Assembly: GCA_947471745.1 (NCBI GenBank)
Contig: CANJKZ010000929.1
Coordinates: 1,234,001-1,298,000, forward strand
Length of the DNA: 64,000 bases
Direction: 5' to 3'
Origin: Closterium sp. Naga37s-1
Taxonomy: Eukaryota; Streptophyta; Zygnematophyceae; Desmidiales; Closteriaceae
Under the pieces are notes generated by a model. It ran no database searches. It was not told where the DNA came from and saw nothing but the letters and a program-made list of their open reading frames with translations. Positions 39,595-48,409 of this stretch are shown piece after piece; within the stretch, counting starts at the first letter, position 1, and the number at the start of each line of letters is the position of its first letter. The position numbers were made by a program, and so were the translations under genes.

Positions 39595-41919
39595 TCAAGA
39601 AGTGAGCAAGTGAGGCAAGGTAGGTACAAGACCTAACAGAGTACAGAAGCGCTGATGGTCACAAGGCGCAAGTGCCTTGGTGAAGATATCAGCAGTGTTG
39701 GCCTCAGAGGCCACGTAAGCAAGACGCAGCTGACCGCGCTGCTGCAGCTCACGAGCAAGGAAGTAGCGAAGAGCGATGTGCTTCGTTCTGTGCTCCAGTC
39801 TGTGCTCCCGACACAAGGCCAGCATAGCCTTGTTGTCTACGTACAGAATTGGAGGAGAACGAGGCGGCTCTCCTAGGTCAGTCGGCAGGTAGGTGAGCCA
39901 GCGTAGCTCCTGTGCAGCCATGGCCCCTGCGTAGATCTCAGCCTCACAACTGGAGCCGAGAACAGAAGACGAGCGGGTAGACTGCCACGAAACAGAGCCG
40001 GAACCAAGGCTGAAGGTGTAACCCTGTGACGACCGCTGCGTAGCCTGGTCGTCAGCCCAAGAAGCGTCTGCGTGACCAGTGAGGACCACTGGACTCCGCC
40101 CTCCAAGCACAAGCCCCATGCCCGACGTACTGCACAAGTAGCGCAACACCCTCTTCGCTGCAGCCATGTGCTCTGGTCTGTGTCTCCCAGGAGCAACATA
40201 GCGTGCCAGAATGCTAAGAGGGTATGCAAGGTCAGGTCGAGTGCAGGTCATCAGGTACATGAGGCAGCCAACAAGCTCTGGGTACGGGCCACTCGACTCT
40301 ACGGACTCATCCGAAGGCAGAGCTGAGAGCGAGTGGCGAGTAGACAGAGGAGTGGCCTGAGGCGAGGAGTACGTGAAGCCGAAGCGCTGAAGGACCTGCT
40401 GCACCATGTGTGACTGAGTCAGGGTAATGGTGCGCTGTGCTCTGTCCCGGGTGATCTGCAAGCCAAGGTAGCTGCGCAGTTCACCCAGGTCTGTGCACGT
40501 GTGTCTCTTCTGCAGCTCGGACTTCACGTGGGCGAGTCCAGCAGTGTCAGCTGTGGCAAAGACCAAGTCGTCGACGTACACGAGGATGTAGAACGGCGGC
40601 AAAGAAGTGTCGGTGCGCAGAAACAGCGACGGGTCGGCAGTAGAAGGAGCAAACCCAAGAGCCGCAAGTGTAGTCCTCAGTGTGTCGTGCCACTCACGAG
40701 GTGCCTGGCGGAGACCGTAGACTGGCCGCCGGAGGCTCCACTGGGTACCAGGAGGAAAAGACCCAGTGAAGCCAGGTGGGCGGCGCAGCCAGATCTCCTC
40801 GTGCAGGCTGCCCTGCAAGAAAGCAGTGCTGAAGTCAAGAGAGTGAAGCTCGTAGTCACGGTGAGCGGCTATGTGCAGCAGTACCCGAAGAGTGGTCATC
40901 TTCGGGGTGGGAGAGAAGGTCTGAAAGTAGTCAACTCCCTGCCGCTGACTGAAACCACGAGCCACGTAGCGCGCCTTGAAGACAGGCGGAGAACCCGGCG
41001 GCCGCTTCACCCTGAAAATCCACATGCCACTGACGATGTTCGCCCCAGGAGGGGGAACCTTGTCGACGTAGATGCCTGTGGACTTCCAGGAAGCCATCTC
41101 TGCATCAATGGCTGCCTGCCACTGAGAGGAGTAGGGACCCTCTATCGCCTCCGCGTAAGAGCGCGGAGTCGGGATGTCTGGTGCATCCGGGTCTCCCTCA
41201 GGGGCAAGCAGCATGGACACGAGATGAGGTGAAGCAGCAGCAAAGCACTGGAACTCCTCCTGCCTGTCCTCAAGGACGTCCGTGCCAAGGGCACACTCAC
41301 CCCCGACGGACGGAGGACAGACAGACTCAGACTCAGCGACAAGACTAGCAGCGTAGTCTAGGCGACAGCGAGCAACGAAGTCGACAAGCTCTGAAACTAA
41401 GGTAGACGTAGCAGCGGACTCAAAGGAAGGGTCAGTGACGACAGTAGCAAGGAGACGCGTGACAGTAGGACTGGCAGCACGAAGGGAGTCCGACTCCGGG
41501 TCAGCAAGAACAGGAAGAGAGGACTCAGGAGGAGAAGGCAAAGGGGCACGCAGCGGAGCAGTGGAGGGACGCAGAGACATTCGGTGCGTGCCGGGGACAG
41601 GGGGAGGATGCTGACGCGAACCACGACTACTAGTGCGAGCAGCACGGACAGGCGACGCAGGACGAGACGCAGGCTCACGACGCTCAGCAAGACCTCCAGT
41701 AGGACCAGTGTAGGGAGAAGGAGCAGGCAGAGGAGAGGTAGGCTGTAACTGGGACTCGGACTGGACAGGCGGTGGACACTCTAAGGGAGGAGTCGGACTA
41801 GCAGAGGGCGGAAGACCAAGAACCTGCTCAAGGAGCGGAACGAAGTACGGCCGCGGCCGCTCAGCACCACCAGCACCAGAAGGGACAGCACCAGCACCCC
41901 GAACGACAGCACCAGCGCA
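39595..41919 (-). CDS. A6 pol 3' part: linker end, RT, RNase H
   Basis: Second part of the A6 polyprotein, open from the Copia-D junction to the stop at 39595 (775 codons; the first ATG in frame is at 41580). The linker end (RPYFVPLLEQVLGL near 41.83 kb) is followed by RT with SYAEAIEGPYSSQWQAA (41.16-41.11 kb), VKRPPGSPPVFKARYVARGF (about 41.01-40.95 kb) and YVDD (Asp pair 40567-40572). RNase H has GHADASW near 40.07 kb, SSCEAEIYAG near 39.95 kb and YVDNKAM near 39.84 kb. Ends LPHLLTS. All catalytic Asp/Glu positions that I can recognise are kept. Standing alone it lacks gag, protease and integrase. Confidence 0.9.
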   Translation of the reverse strand, partial: CAGAVVRGAGAVPSGAGGAERPRPYFVPLLEQVLGLPPSASPTPPLECPPPVQSESQLQPTSPLPAPSPYTGPTGGLAERREPASRPASPVRAARTSSRGSRQHPPPVPGTHRMSLRPSTAPLRAPLPSPPESSLPVLADPESDSLRAASPTVTRLLATVVTDPSFESAATSTLVSELVDFVARCRLDYAASLVAESESVCPPSVGGECALGTDVLEDRQEEFQCFAAASPHLVSMLLAPEGDPDAPDIPTPRSYAEAIEGPYSSQWQAAIDAEMASWKSTGIYVDKVPPPGANIVSGMWIFRVKRPPGSPPVFKARYVARGFSQRQGVDYFQTFSPTPKMTTLRVLLHIAAHRDYELHSLDFSTAFLQGSLHEEIWLRRPPGFTGSFPPGTQWSLRRPVYGLRQAPREWHDTLRTTLAALGFAPSTADPSLFLRTDTSLPPFYILVYVDDLVFATADTAGLAHVKSELQKRHTCTDLGELRSYLGLQITRDRAQRTITLTQSHMVQQVLQRFGFTYSSPQATPLSTRHSLSALPSDESVESSGPYPELVGCLMYLMTCTRPDLAYPLSILARYVAPGRHRPEHMAAAKRVLRYLCSTSGMGLVLGGRSPVVLTGHADASWADDQATQRSSQGYTFSLGSGSVSWQSTRSSSVLGSSCEAEIYAGAMAAQELRWLTYLPTDLGEPPRSPPILYVDNKAMLALCREHRLEHRTKHIALRYFLARELQQRGQLRLAYVASEANTADIFTKALAPCDHQRFCTLLGLVPTLPHLLTS

Positions 41920-41924
41920 AGCAG

Positions 41925-42744
41925 TGTTGGTGCAACCCTACGGTTTGCACTCGGCTTGTTGTCCGTGTGCGTGAATGTGTGTGTGTATGGAATGGTATGA
42001 GGGCATGGGATAATATATATTTCATGCTTATAATTGTGTGTGAATGTTGAGTCATGATGTCGAGTGTGTGTGTCGAGTCAATAGCGAGTTATCGCTAGAC
42101 GCGTGTTACGCGGTCGTTTGTGTCTCGCGCGCGGTTATTATTTTGTCGTGCGCGGTTTCTATTTTGTCCTGTGTCGAACGTTCGGCGTGTCGCAGGTGTG
42201 TGCAGCAGACCCATCAAGAACTCAAGGATGAGTTTGTGATGAAGAGCCCGAGCCTTGGTGTCAAGCCTCAAGTGATTTCGAAGCTCGCCAAAAAGGGTAC
42301 ACCTCAAGATATTGAAGATAGTTACATTACTTTGTGTAGTGTAACATTTCACTTGGTGTAGGCCCTAGTGAAGGGTAGTTTCGAGACCCTTCGTGGTTGG
42401 GGACAGTGTGGCACTGTTCCACATCACTGTACCTCGGCTCTTGGGGTTTGTAGGAGCTGGGAGTCATTCCCAACTCGTAACTCTTCCTATCTTGTGTTCT
42501 AAGACTATAGTGGCTGCCATAGTACCGTTCGTTCAAACCGACGCTGTGTCGTCAATTCTTTATCAAATCGTGCAATCTAAATTGCTAATTGTAGACGACG
42601 TGAAGACGCTCCAGATCCAATTTGAATCAAGTCATTTGCAGCTGTGAGCAGAACGCTATCAACGTTTGAAGCCGCTGTGCAGAAATCCGTCTGTGCTCTC
42701 TATCTTTCGTTTTAGGCACATTCAAGCCTATTGTGACTATAACA
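41925..42744 (+). repeat. Copia-D 5' LTR
   Basis: 820 bp, TGTTGGTGCAAC...GACTATAACA. AT-rich TATA candidate GATAATATATATTTC near 42010. Contains TGTGTGTG runs and CGCGCGCGGTT motifs. Confidence 0.95.
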
Positions 42745-42746
42745 AG

Positions 42747-42758
42747 TGGTATCAGAGC
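42747..42758 (+). promoter_or_regulatory. Copia-D primer-binding site
   Basis: TGGTATCAGAGC, perfect to the initiator-tRNA-Met type, two bases after the LTR. The frame is open upstream through this site, but translation should begin at the ATG at 42779. Confidence 0.9.
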
Positions 42759-42778
42759 CCCTTGGAGCAGTTTCGACA

Positions 42779-45700
42779 ATGTCTGGACCTGAGGAAAGGG
42801 GTGGCAGAGGTGCTGGTGGCAGTGGAGAAGCTCAAGCTCAAGGCCAACCCCGTGATTCAGCCATGGCGCCCATGCAACCAAGTCTTGGCCCACCTAGGGA
42901 TGAGCCTAGGGTGTTTGGGCTTGACAAGTTCAACGGTGACAACTTTGCTGAATGGTCCTTCAAGATGGAGAACATCTTTGACCACTATGACCTGCTGGAG
43001 GTGATGGAAGGAACGGAGAAGCGCCCCGAGAACGACCCGGAGAAGAGCCCGTGGGTGTGGAAGAGCGCACAAGGCTATCTCTTACTTGGGCAAGCGTTGG
43101 GGAGCAGTCAGATCCGTCACATCAAGCCATTCCAGCGTGAACCAGAGAAAGGACCAAAGGCATGGGCTGCTCTCAAGGGTGTACATGCTCCTGCAACAGC
43201 GGCGGTAGTGGTGGTGTTGGAACGGCAAATGGCGGCACTACGAATTGAAGAAGACGAAGCGGTTGAAGAAGGGGTGCAGAAATTCTTCGACTTGTTGACG
43301 CGGCTTGAGGGAGCTGATTTGAACTACAGTGAGCTCCAAAAGAAGACCAAGTTGCTGGCCTTACTCCCAGAGTCATGGTCCTCGCTCATCATCAACCTTA
43401 ATCGCGACTTGCCCCGCCTCTCGCTTGAAGACGTGAAGCGAGCTATCCTTCAAGAGGATTTCCGCCGCCGTGAGTTGGCGAGTGCGGATGGCGCTGGGGC
43501 AGCAAGCATCGGCCGTGGATATGGTCGAGGAAGAGGCAGAGGACGAGGGGGAGGAAGGTTTGGTGGCAGCAACTTCGGCGGAGGCCGCAGGAGTGGCGGT
43601 TACGGCAGCGACGACAAGAGCTACGGACGCGGTCGCGGCCGATTCGACGGCGAGTGTCACTATTGCCACAAGAGCGGACACATGTGGCGCGACTGCTACA
43701 AACTCCCTGATGGCTGGACCCCTGCTCAAGGCCAAGAGGGTAGAGGAGCAGGAGGAGGGAGAGGACGAGGCCGTGGAGGCCGTGGCGGTCGCGGTGGCGG
43801 AGCTGCAAACATGAAGAGCGGAGACAACGACAAGGACCCGAGCGACGATCGATACCCGGGTCTATTCTACTTCGTGTCGACGCAAGTACCGGCTGGTCCA
43901 GAGAAGGATGAAGGCTTTGAGGAGCCAGCAGCTGTGGGGAAGGTGACCCTACACCCCCTGGACTATTGGGTGATTGATAGTGGCGCTACCTATAGCATGA
44001 CACCTCGCCCGGACTTGCTCACCGAACTCGAGCCGTCACCGGTGAAGCATGTCACATCGGCTTTGGGGCAGCGAGCAGAGGTGAAAGGCATGGGCAAGGC
44101 CATGTTCAAGGGTGCTGATGGGAAGATGGTGGGCCTCAAGAACGTGCTTTGGGTGCCCAGCCTTGCTGCAAACCTGATTTCCGTGCGGCGGTTGGCAAAG
44201 GCCGGCATGGACACGAACTCGAAGGGAGCCAAGACCTACACCGCAAGGCTTGGCGATCGAATTCTTTGGGACCTTCATGAGGACAGGGATGTTTACAACG
44301 AGATGTGGCAGATCCCAGTGGTCCCTATGCCTAAGGAGAGGCAAGTGGCAGCAAGCATCAGCACCAAGGATGGAGCGGTCGGTAGCGACGATGGCGCGAA
44401 CGGTCGCGCTAAGGAGAATGAGCTCAAGAAGAGAAAACCTGGAGGGACCAGCAAGTTCAGTGAACCTAAGGAGAGTGGTGCAGCAACCAAGGAGCAGCAA
44501 AAGGGTGAGGAGAACCCAGAGGCAGCAGCGGAGGAGGACTACGGAGAGAGTATGTGGGGCGCTATTGCGAGCGCGGCATTCTCCAATCCAACTTCGGCTA
44601 CGGGGGAGTGTGATTGGCTCACCTTGCATCGGCGCATGGGGCATGTGGCCCTGCCCATCTTGCAGCAGCTAGTGAAGAATGAGATGGTTGCTGGCATACG
44701 TGTGAAGGGGGAGCCCGATGAGGTGCTTGGCTGCCCGACGTGCATTCAAGCCAAGTTCACCCGGTTTCCGTTCCCTAGTTCGGAGGCAACGGCAAAGGCA
44801 CCGCTTGATGAGGTGGTGATGGACGTGGTGGGCCCCCTGAAGCTTGGAGCAGCTGGAGCTGAGTATTTCCTCACCATTGTCGACGTCTACACCCGCATGA
44901 CTTGGGTGTACGTGCTGGCCAAGAAGAGCGACGTGGCTGAAACGTTGAAGACGGATTGGTTCCCGATGGTGGAGCGGCAACAAGACCGTCTAGTCAAGTC
45001 AATCCGCACCGATCGAGGGGGAGAGTTCCTGAGCAAGGAGTTTGGGTTGTGGCTGAAGAAGAATGGTATTCGGCACTCCCTCACCATGCCATACTCCCCT
45101 GCAATGAACGGCATCGCCGAGCGAGCGAACCGCACAATCACGGAGGCGGCACGCGGGTTGCTCATTGAAGCCGGGCTACCCGACTATTTCTGGCCTGATG
45201 CGGTGCGGAGCGCGTGTGTGGCCAAGAACAGAGCCTTGACTCATGTGGGAGCAGACAAATGGGTGCCCTATGTGGAGTGGCTAGGAAGGAAGCCAAAGGT
45301 GGATATGCTTCGGGTGTTCGGGTGCATGTGCATGGCGCTCGTGCCTAAGCATCTTCGGCACAACAAGCTTGGTGCCAAGGCGGTGTGGGCCGTGCACTTG
45401 GGCATGGCTCAAAACAGCAAGGGATGGCTTCTTTGGGACCCATTCACCAAGAAGTTCTTGGTGAGCAGGGACTGCAAGTTCATGGAGAACTTCATGTACA
45501 AGGATTGGAAGGCGGAGAATGAGGCGAAGATAGGCGTGCGGTTTGGGGAGGTGAAGAGTTCCGGTTTGGAGCATGTGGAGCTGCCTTTGGAGCTGAGCAG
45601 CGGCAGCACAACCACAAGGCAATCCTCCCTTGTGAATGGGGGAGAGGAGGCCAATGATGCAGAGGAAGAAGAGGAGGAGGTGCAGCAAGTGAGCGAGCGT

Positions 45701-47548
45701 GCACCGTCACTCCCTTCCCGTACTACGAGTGCTCCACGGATTCGAGCCACACCGCAGCAACGCCAAGGCCTTCAAGTCCCTGCAGCTGAGGAGGAAGGAA
45801 GGGGGAAGAGGAGAGTTCAACCCCCTAATAGGCTGAACTATGATGCGCCGGGAAAGCAGGGCAAGACAGCCCTGGCCGGAGCGGCAATGATGGTCGGAGA
45901 CGACAAGGAGAGTGTCTACGAGGAGTGTGCCTTCGCGTTCTTCTCTCCGGTGGAGATGCCGGGAGAACCAGCAACTCTCAAGGAGGCTTTGGAGAGTAGT
46001 GATGCTGAGGAGTGGAAGAAGGCCATGGAGAGTGAGCTGAAGAGCATCGAGGAGAATGACACGTTTGAATTGGTGGAGCTACCGGAGGGGCGTACGGCGA
46101 TAACGTCCAAGTGGCTCTTCAAAATCAAGTCGGATGCCGACGGCAAGATCGAGCGCTACAAGTCTAGGCTTGTAGCCAAGGGGTACCAGCAGAAGGAGAA
46201 GGTGGACTTCAAGGAGCTGTTTGCCCCTGTGGTGAAGCCGACGACGCTGCGAACCCTATTCGCGGGAGCCGCCATCAAAGGATGGGTAGTAAAGCAAATG
46301 GACATCGTAACGGCATTCCTTAACGGCATCCTTGAGGAGGAGATTTTTATGGCGCAGCCAGAGGGGTTTGATGATGGTAGTGGCAGAGTGTGGAAGCTGA
46401 AGAAGGCCCTCTATGGGCTGAAGCAGGCCCCTAGGCAATGGTACATGAAGCTGCGCGAAGTGTTGGAGGGGATCGGCTTCACTCCCTCAACGGCCGATCA
46501 CTCCTTGTTCATGCTTGGCGAGGGGGAGCAGAGGAGTTTCATGGTGGTTTATGTGGATGACATCCTCATTTTCTCACCCTCTTCTGACCTTGTGAAGGAG
46601 GTGATGCTGAAGCTTCAAGACAAGTTCAAGTGCAAGGCCCTTGGTGACGTGAGCTTCTACCTTGGGCTCCACATCGAACGAGATGTGGAGAAGCGGTGCA
46701 TGCGGGTGCATCAACGAAAGTACCTGGAGGCATTGGCTGCCAACTTTGGGCAGAGTGAAGGCCATGTGGCTACACCCTTTCCCTCTGGGTTCAAGTGTGT
46801 GAAGGGACCAGAGGAGGAGAGCGTTGGTGAAGAGGAGAGGCGCCGATTTCACTCGTTGGTGGGCAGCCTCATGTATGCGGCGGTAAACACCCGACCGGAC
46901 GTCGCGTTTGCTACCGGGCAGCTGGCTAGGGTTGTGCAATGCCCTAATGAGGGGCAGGTAGCAGCTGGAATGAGGGTGGCCAAGTATCTTGGCCAAACAC
47001 TGACCGTTGGGCTGCAATACTCGGCGGCGGCACAAAGGCGCCAAAAGGGCGCGGATGGTGTTGAACCCGGGCGTTTGTTCCTCACCGCCTACTCGGATGC
47101 TTCATATGCATCAGAACCAGAGGACATGACAAGTGTGGGAGGCTTCATATGCTGTGTTGGTGGAGGCCCAACTGCTTGGGAGAGCAAGAAGCAGGTTGAC
47201 CAAGCTTTGAGCTCGGTGGAGTCCGAGTACATGGCACTCTTCCGTGCCGTACGGGAGATTGTGTGGCAGCGGCGTTTGTTGGCTGAATTGGGGGAGGAGC
47301 AGCAAGGACCTACCCCACTGTACTGTGACAGCCAGGGTGCCATTGCTCTTGCTAAGAACCCTGTGTTGCATGGACTCACGAAGCACATGAGGGTGAAGTG
47401 GCATTGGACGAGGAGCATGGTAACCGCGGGTGAAGTTGAGTTGCGCTACGTGAAGACCACGGGGCAGCCGGCTGACATGATGACCAAGAGGCTGGTGGAG
47501 CAGCAGCATTGGAAATGTTGCAAGCTGGCTGGGATGGCTCTGAACTGA
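42779..47548 (+). CDS. Copia-D gag-pol polyprotein, 1589 residues, intact
   Basis: Self-cleaving polyprotein for particle assembly, reverse transcription and integration. I use ATG 42779 (MSGPEERGG), the first ATG after the primer site. Gag: FNGDNFAEWSFKMENIF (about residues 45-61), an Arg/Gly-rich flank, and zinc knuckle CHYCHKSGHMWRDC (293-306). Protease VIDSGATYSM (Asp 400). Integrase zinc segment LHRRMGH (His 617) to CPTC; core D682 in VVMDVVGP, then RTDRGGEF and NGIAERAN. RT: LVAKGYQQKEKVDF, DIVTAFLNG, YGLKQAPRQW and YVDD (Asp 1260-1261). RNase H: YSDASYA (Asp 1440), VESEYMAL and YCDSQGA, ending near KTTGQPADMMTKRL. Gag and pol share one frame, as is common in plant copia elements. Clearly different from family A: normal zinc knuckle, long LTRs, lower GC. 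Confidence 0.97.
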   Translation: MSGPEERGGRGAGGSGEAQAQGQPRDSAMAPMQPSLGPPRDEPRVFGLDKFNGDNFAEWSFKMENIFDHYDLLEVMEGTEKRPENDPEKSPWVWKSAQGYLLLGQALGSSQIRHIKPFQREPEKGPKAWAALKGVHAPATAAVVVVLERQMAALRIEEDEAVEEGVQKFFDLLTRLEGADLNYSELQKKTKLLALLPESWSSLIINLNRDLPRLSLEDVKRAILQEDFRRRELASADGAGAASIGRGYGRGRGRGRGGGRFGGSNFGGGRRSGGYGSDDKSYGRGRGRFDGECHYCHKSGHMWRDCYKLPDGWTPAQGQEGRGAGGGRGRGRGGRGGRGGGAANMKSGDNDKDPSDDRYPGLFYFVSTQVPAGPEKDEGFEEPAAVGKVTLHPLDYWVIDSGATYSMTPRPDLLTELEPSPVKHVTSALGQRAEVKGMGKAMFKGADGKMVGLKNVLWVPSLAANLISVRRLAKAGMDTNSKGAKTYTARLGDRILWDLHEDRDVYNEMWQIPVVPMPKERQVAASISTKDGAVGSDDGANGRAKENELKKRKPGGTSKFSEPKESGAATKEQQKGEENPEAAAEEDYGESMWGAIASAAFSNPTSATGECDWLTLHRRMGHVALPILQQLVKNEMVAGIRVKGEPDEVLGCPTCIQAKFTRFPFPSSEATAKAPLDEVVMDVVGPLKLGAAGAEYFLTIVDVYTRMTWVYVLAKKSDVAETLKTDWFPMVERQQDRLVKSIRTDRGGEFLSKEFGLWLKKNGIRHSLTMPYSPAMNGIAERANRTITEAARGLLIEAGLPDYFWPDAVRSACVAKNRALTHVGADKWVPYVEWLGRKPKVDMLRVFGCMCMALVPKHLRHNKLGAKAVWAVHLGMAQNSKGWLLWDPFTKKFLVSRDCKFMENFMYKDWKAENEAKIGVRFGEVKSSGLEHVELPLELSSGSTTTRQSSLVNGGEEANDAEEEEEEVQQVSERAPSLPSRTTSAPRIRATPQQRQGLQVPAAEEEGRGKRRVQPPNRLNYDAPGKQGKTALAGAAMMVGDDKESVYEECAFAFFSPVEMPGEPATLKEALESSDAEEWKKAMESELKSIEENDTFELVELPEGRTAITSKWLFKIKSDADGKIERYKSRLVAKGYQQKEKVDFKELFAPVVKPTTLRTLFAGAAIKGWVVKQMDIVTAFLNGILEEEIFMAQPEGFDDGSGRVWKLKKALYGLKQAPRQWYMKLREVLEGIGFTPSTADHSLFMLGEGEQRSFMVVYVDDILIFSPSSDLVKEVMLKLQDKFKCKALGDVSFYLGLHIERDVEKRCMRVHQRKYLEALAANFGQSEGHVATPFPSGFKCVKGPEEESVGEEERRRFHSLVGSLMYAAVNTRPDVAFATGQLARVVQCPNEGQVAAGMRVAKYLGQTLTVGLQYSAAAQRRQKGADGVEPGRLFLTAYSDASYASEPEDMTSVGGFICCVGGGPTAWESKKQVDQALSSVESEYMALFRAVREIVWQRRLLAELGEEQQGPTPLYCDSQGAIALAKNPVLHGLTKHMRVKWHWTRSMVTAGEVELRYVKTTGQPADMMTKRLVEQQHWKCCKLAGMALN

Positions 47549-47589
47549 GAGAGCAACATATCCTAAGGCCAACAATCCGAGGGGGAGTT

Positions 47590-48409
47590 TGTTGGTGCAA
47601 CCCTACGGTTTGCACTCGGCTTGTTGTCCGTGTGCGTGAATGTGTGTGTGTATGGAATGGTATGAGGGCATGGGATAATATATATTTCATGCTTATAATT
47701 GTGTGTGAATGCTGAGTCATGATGTCGAGTGTGTGTGTCGAGTCAATAGCGAGTTATCGCTAGACGCGTGTTACGCGGTCGTTTGTGTCTCGCGCGCGGT
47801 TTCTATTTTGTCGTGCGCGGTTTCTATTTTGTCCTGTGTCGAACGTTCGGCGTGTCGCAGGTGTGTGCAGCAGACCCATCAAGAACTCAAGGATGAGTTT
47901 GTGATGAAGAGCCCGAGCCTTGGTGTCAAGCCTCAAGTGATTTCGAAGCTCGCCAAAAAGGGTACACCTCAAGATATTGAAGATAGTTACATTACTTTGT
48001 GTAGTGTAACATTTCACTTGGTGTAGGCCCTAGTGAAGGGTAGTTTCGAGACCCTTCGTGGTTGGGGACAGTGTGGCACTGTTCCACATCACTGTACCTC
48101 GGCTCTTGGGGTTTGTAGGAGCTGGGAGTCATTCCCAACTCGTAACTCTTCCTATCTTGTGTTCTAAGACTATAGTGGCTGCCATAGTACCGTTCGTTCA
48201 AACCGACGCTGTGTCGTCAATTCTTTATCAAATCGTGCAATCTAAATTGCTAATTGTAGACGACGTGAAGACGCTCCAGATCCAATTTGAATCAAGTCAT
48301 TTGCAGCTGTGAGCAGAACGCTATCAACGTTTGAAGCCGCTGTGCAGAAATCCGTCTGTGCTCTCTATCTTTCGTTTTAGGCACATTCAAGCCTATTGTG
48401 ACTATAACA
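47590..48409 (+). repeat. Copia-D 3' LTR
   Basis: 820 bp, same ends, followed by TSD AGCAG. Confidence 0.95.

Larger units (their letters stand above)
41925..48409 (+). mobile_element. Copia-D: intact Ty1/copia element
   Basis: 6485 bp. LTRs of 820 bp (41925-42744 and 47590-48409) differ at about three bases. TSD AGCAG (41920-41924 and 48410-48414). A perfect initiator-Met primer site, one unbroken gag-pol frame and a polypurine tract (CCGAGGGGGAGTT, 47577-47589). It landed in the low-complexity integrase-RT linker of A6. Every visible part needed for movement is present, so it is the best candidate for a living element in the window. Confidence 0.97.

Noticed and set aside
42746-42778. GTG start for Copia-D, giving 11 more residues
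   Set aside because: It overlaps the primer-binding site; the ATG at 42779 has normal gag N-terminal sequence.
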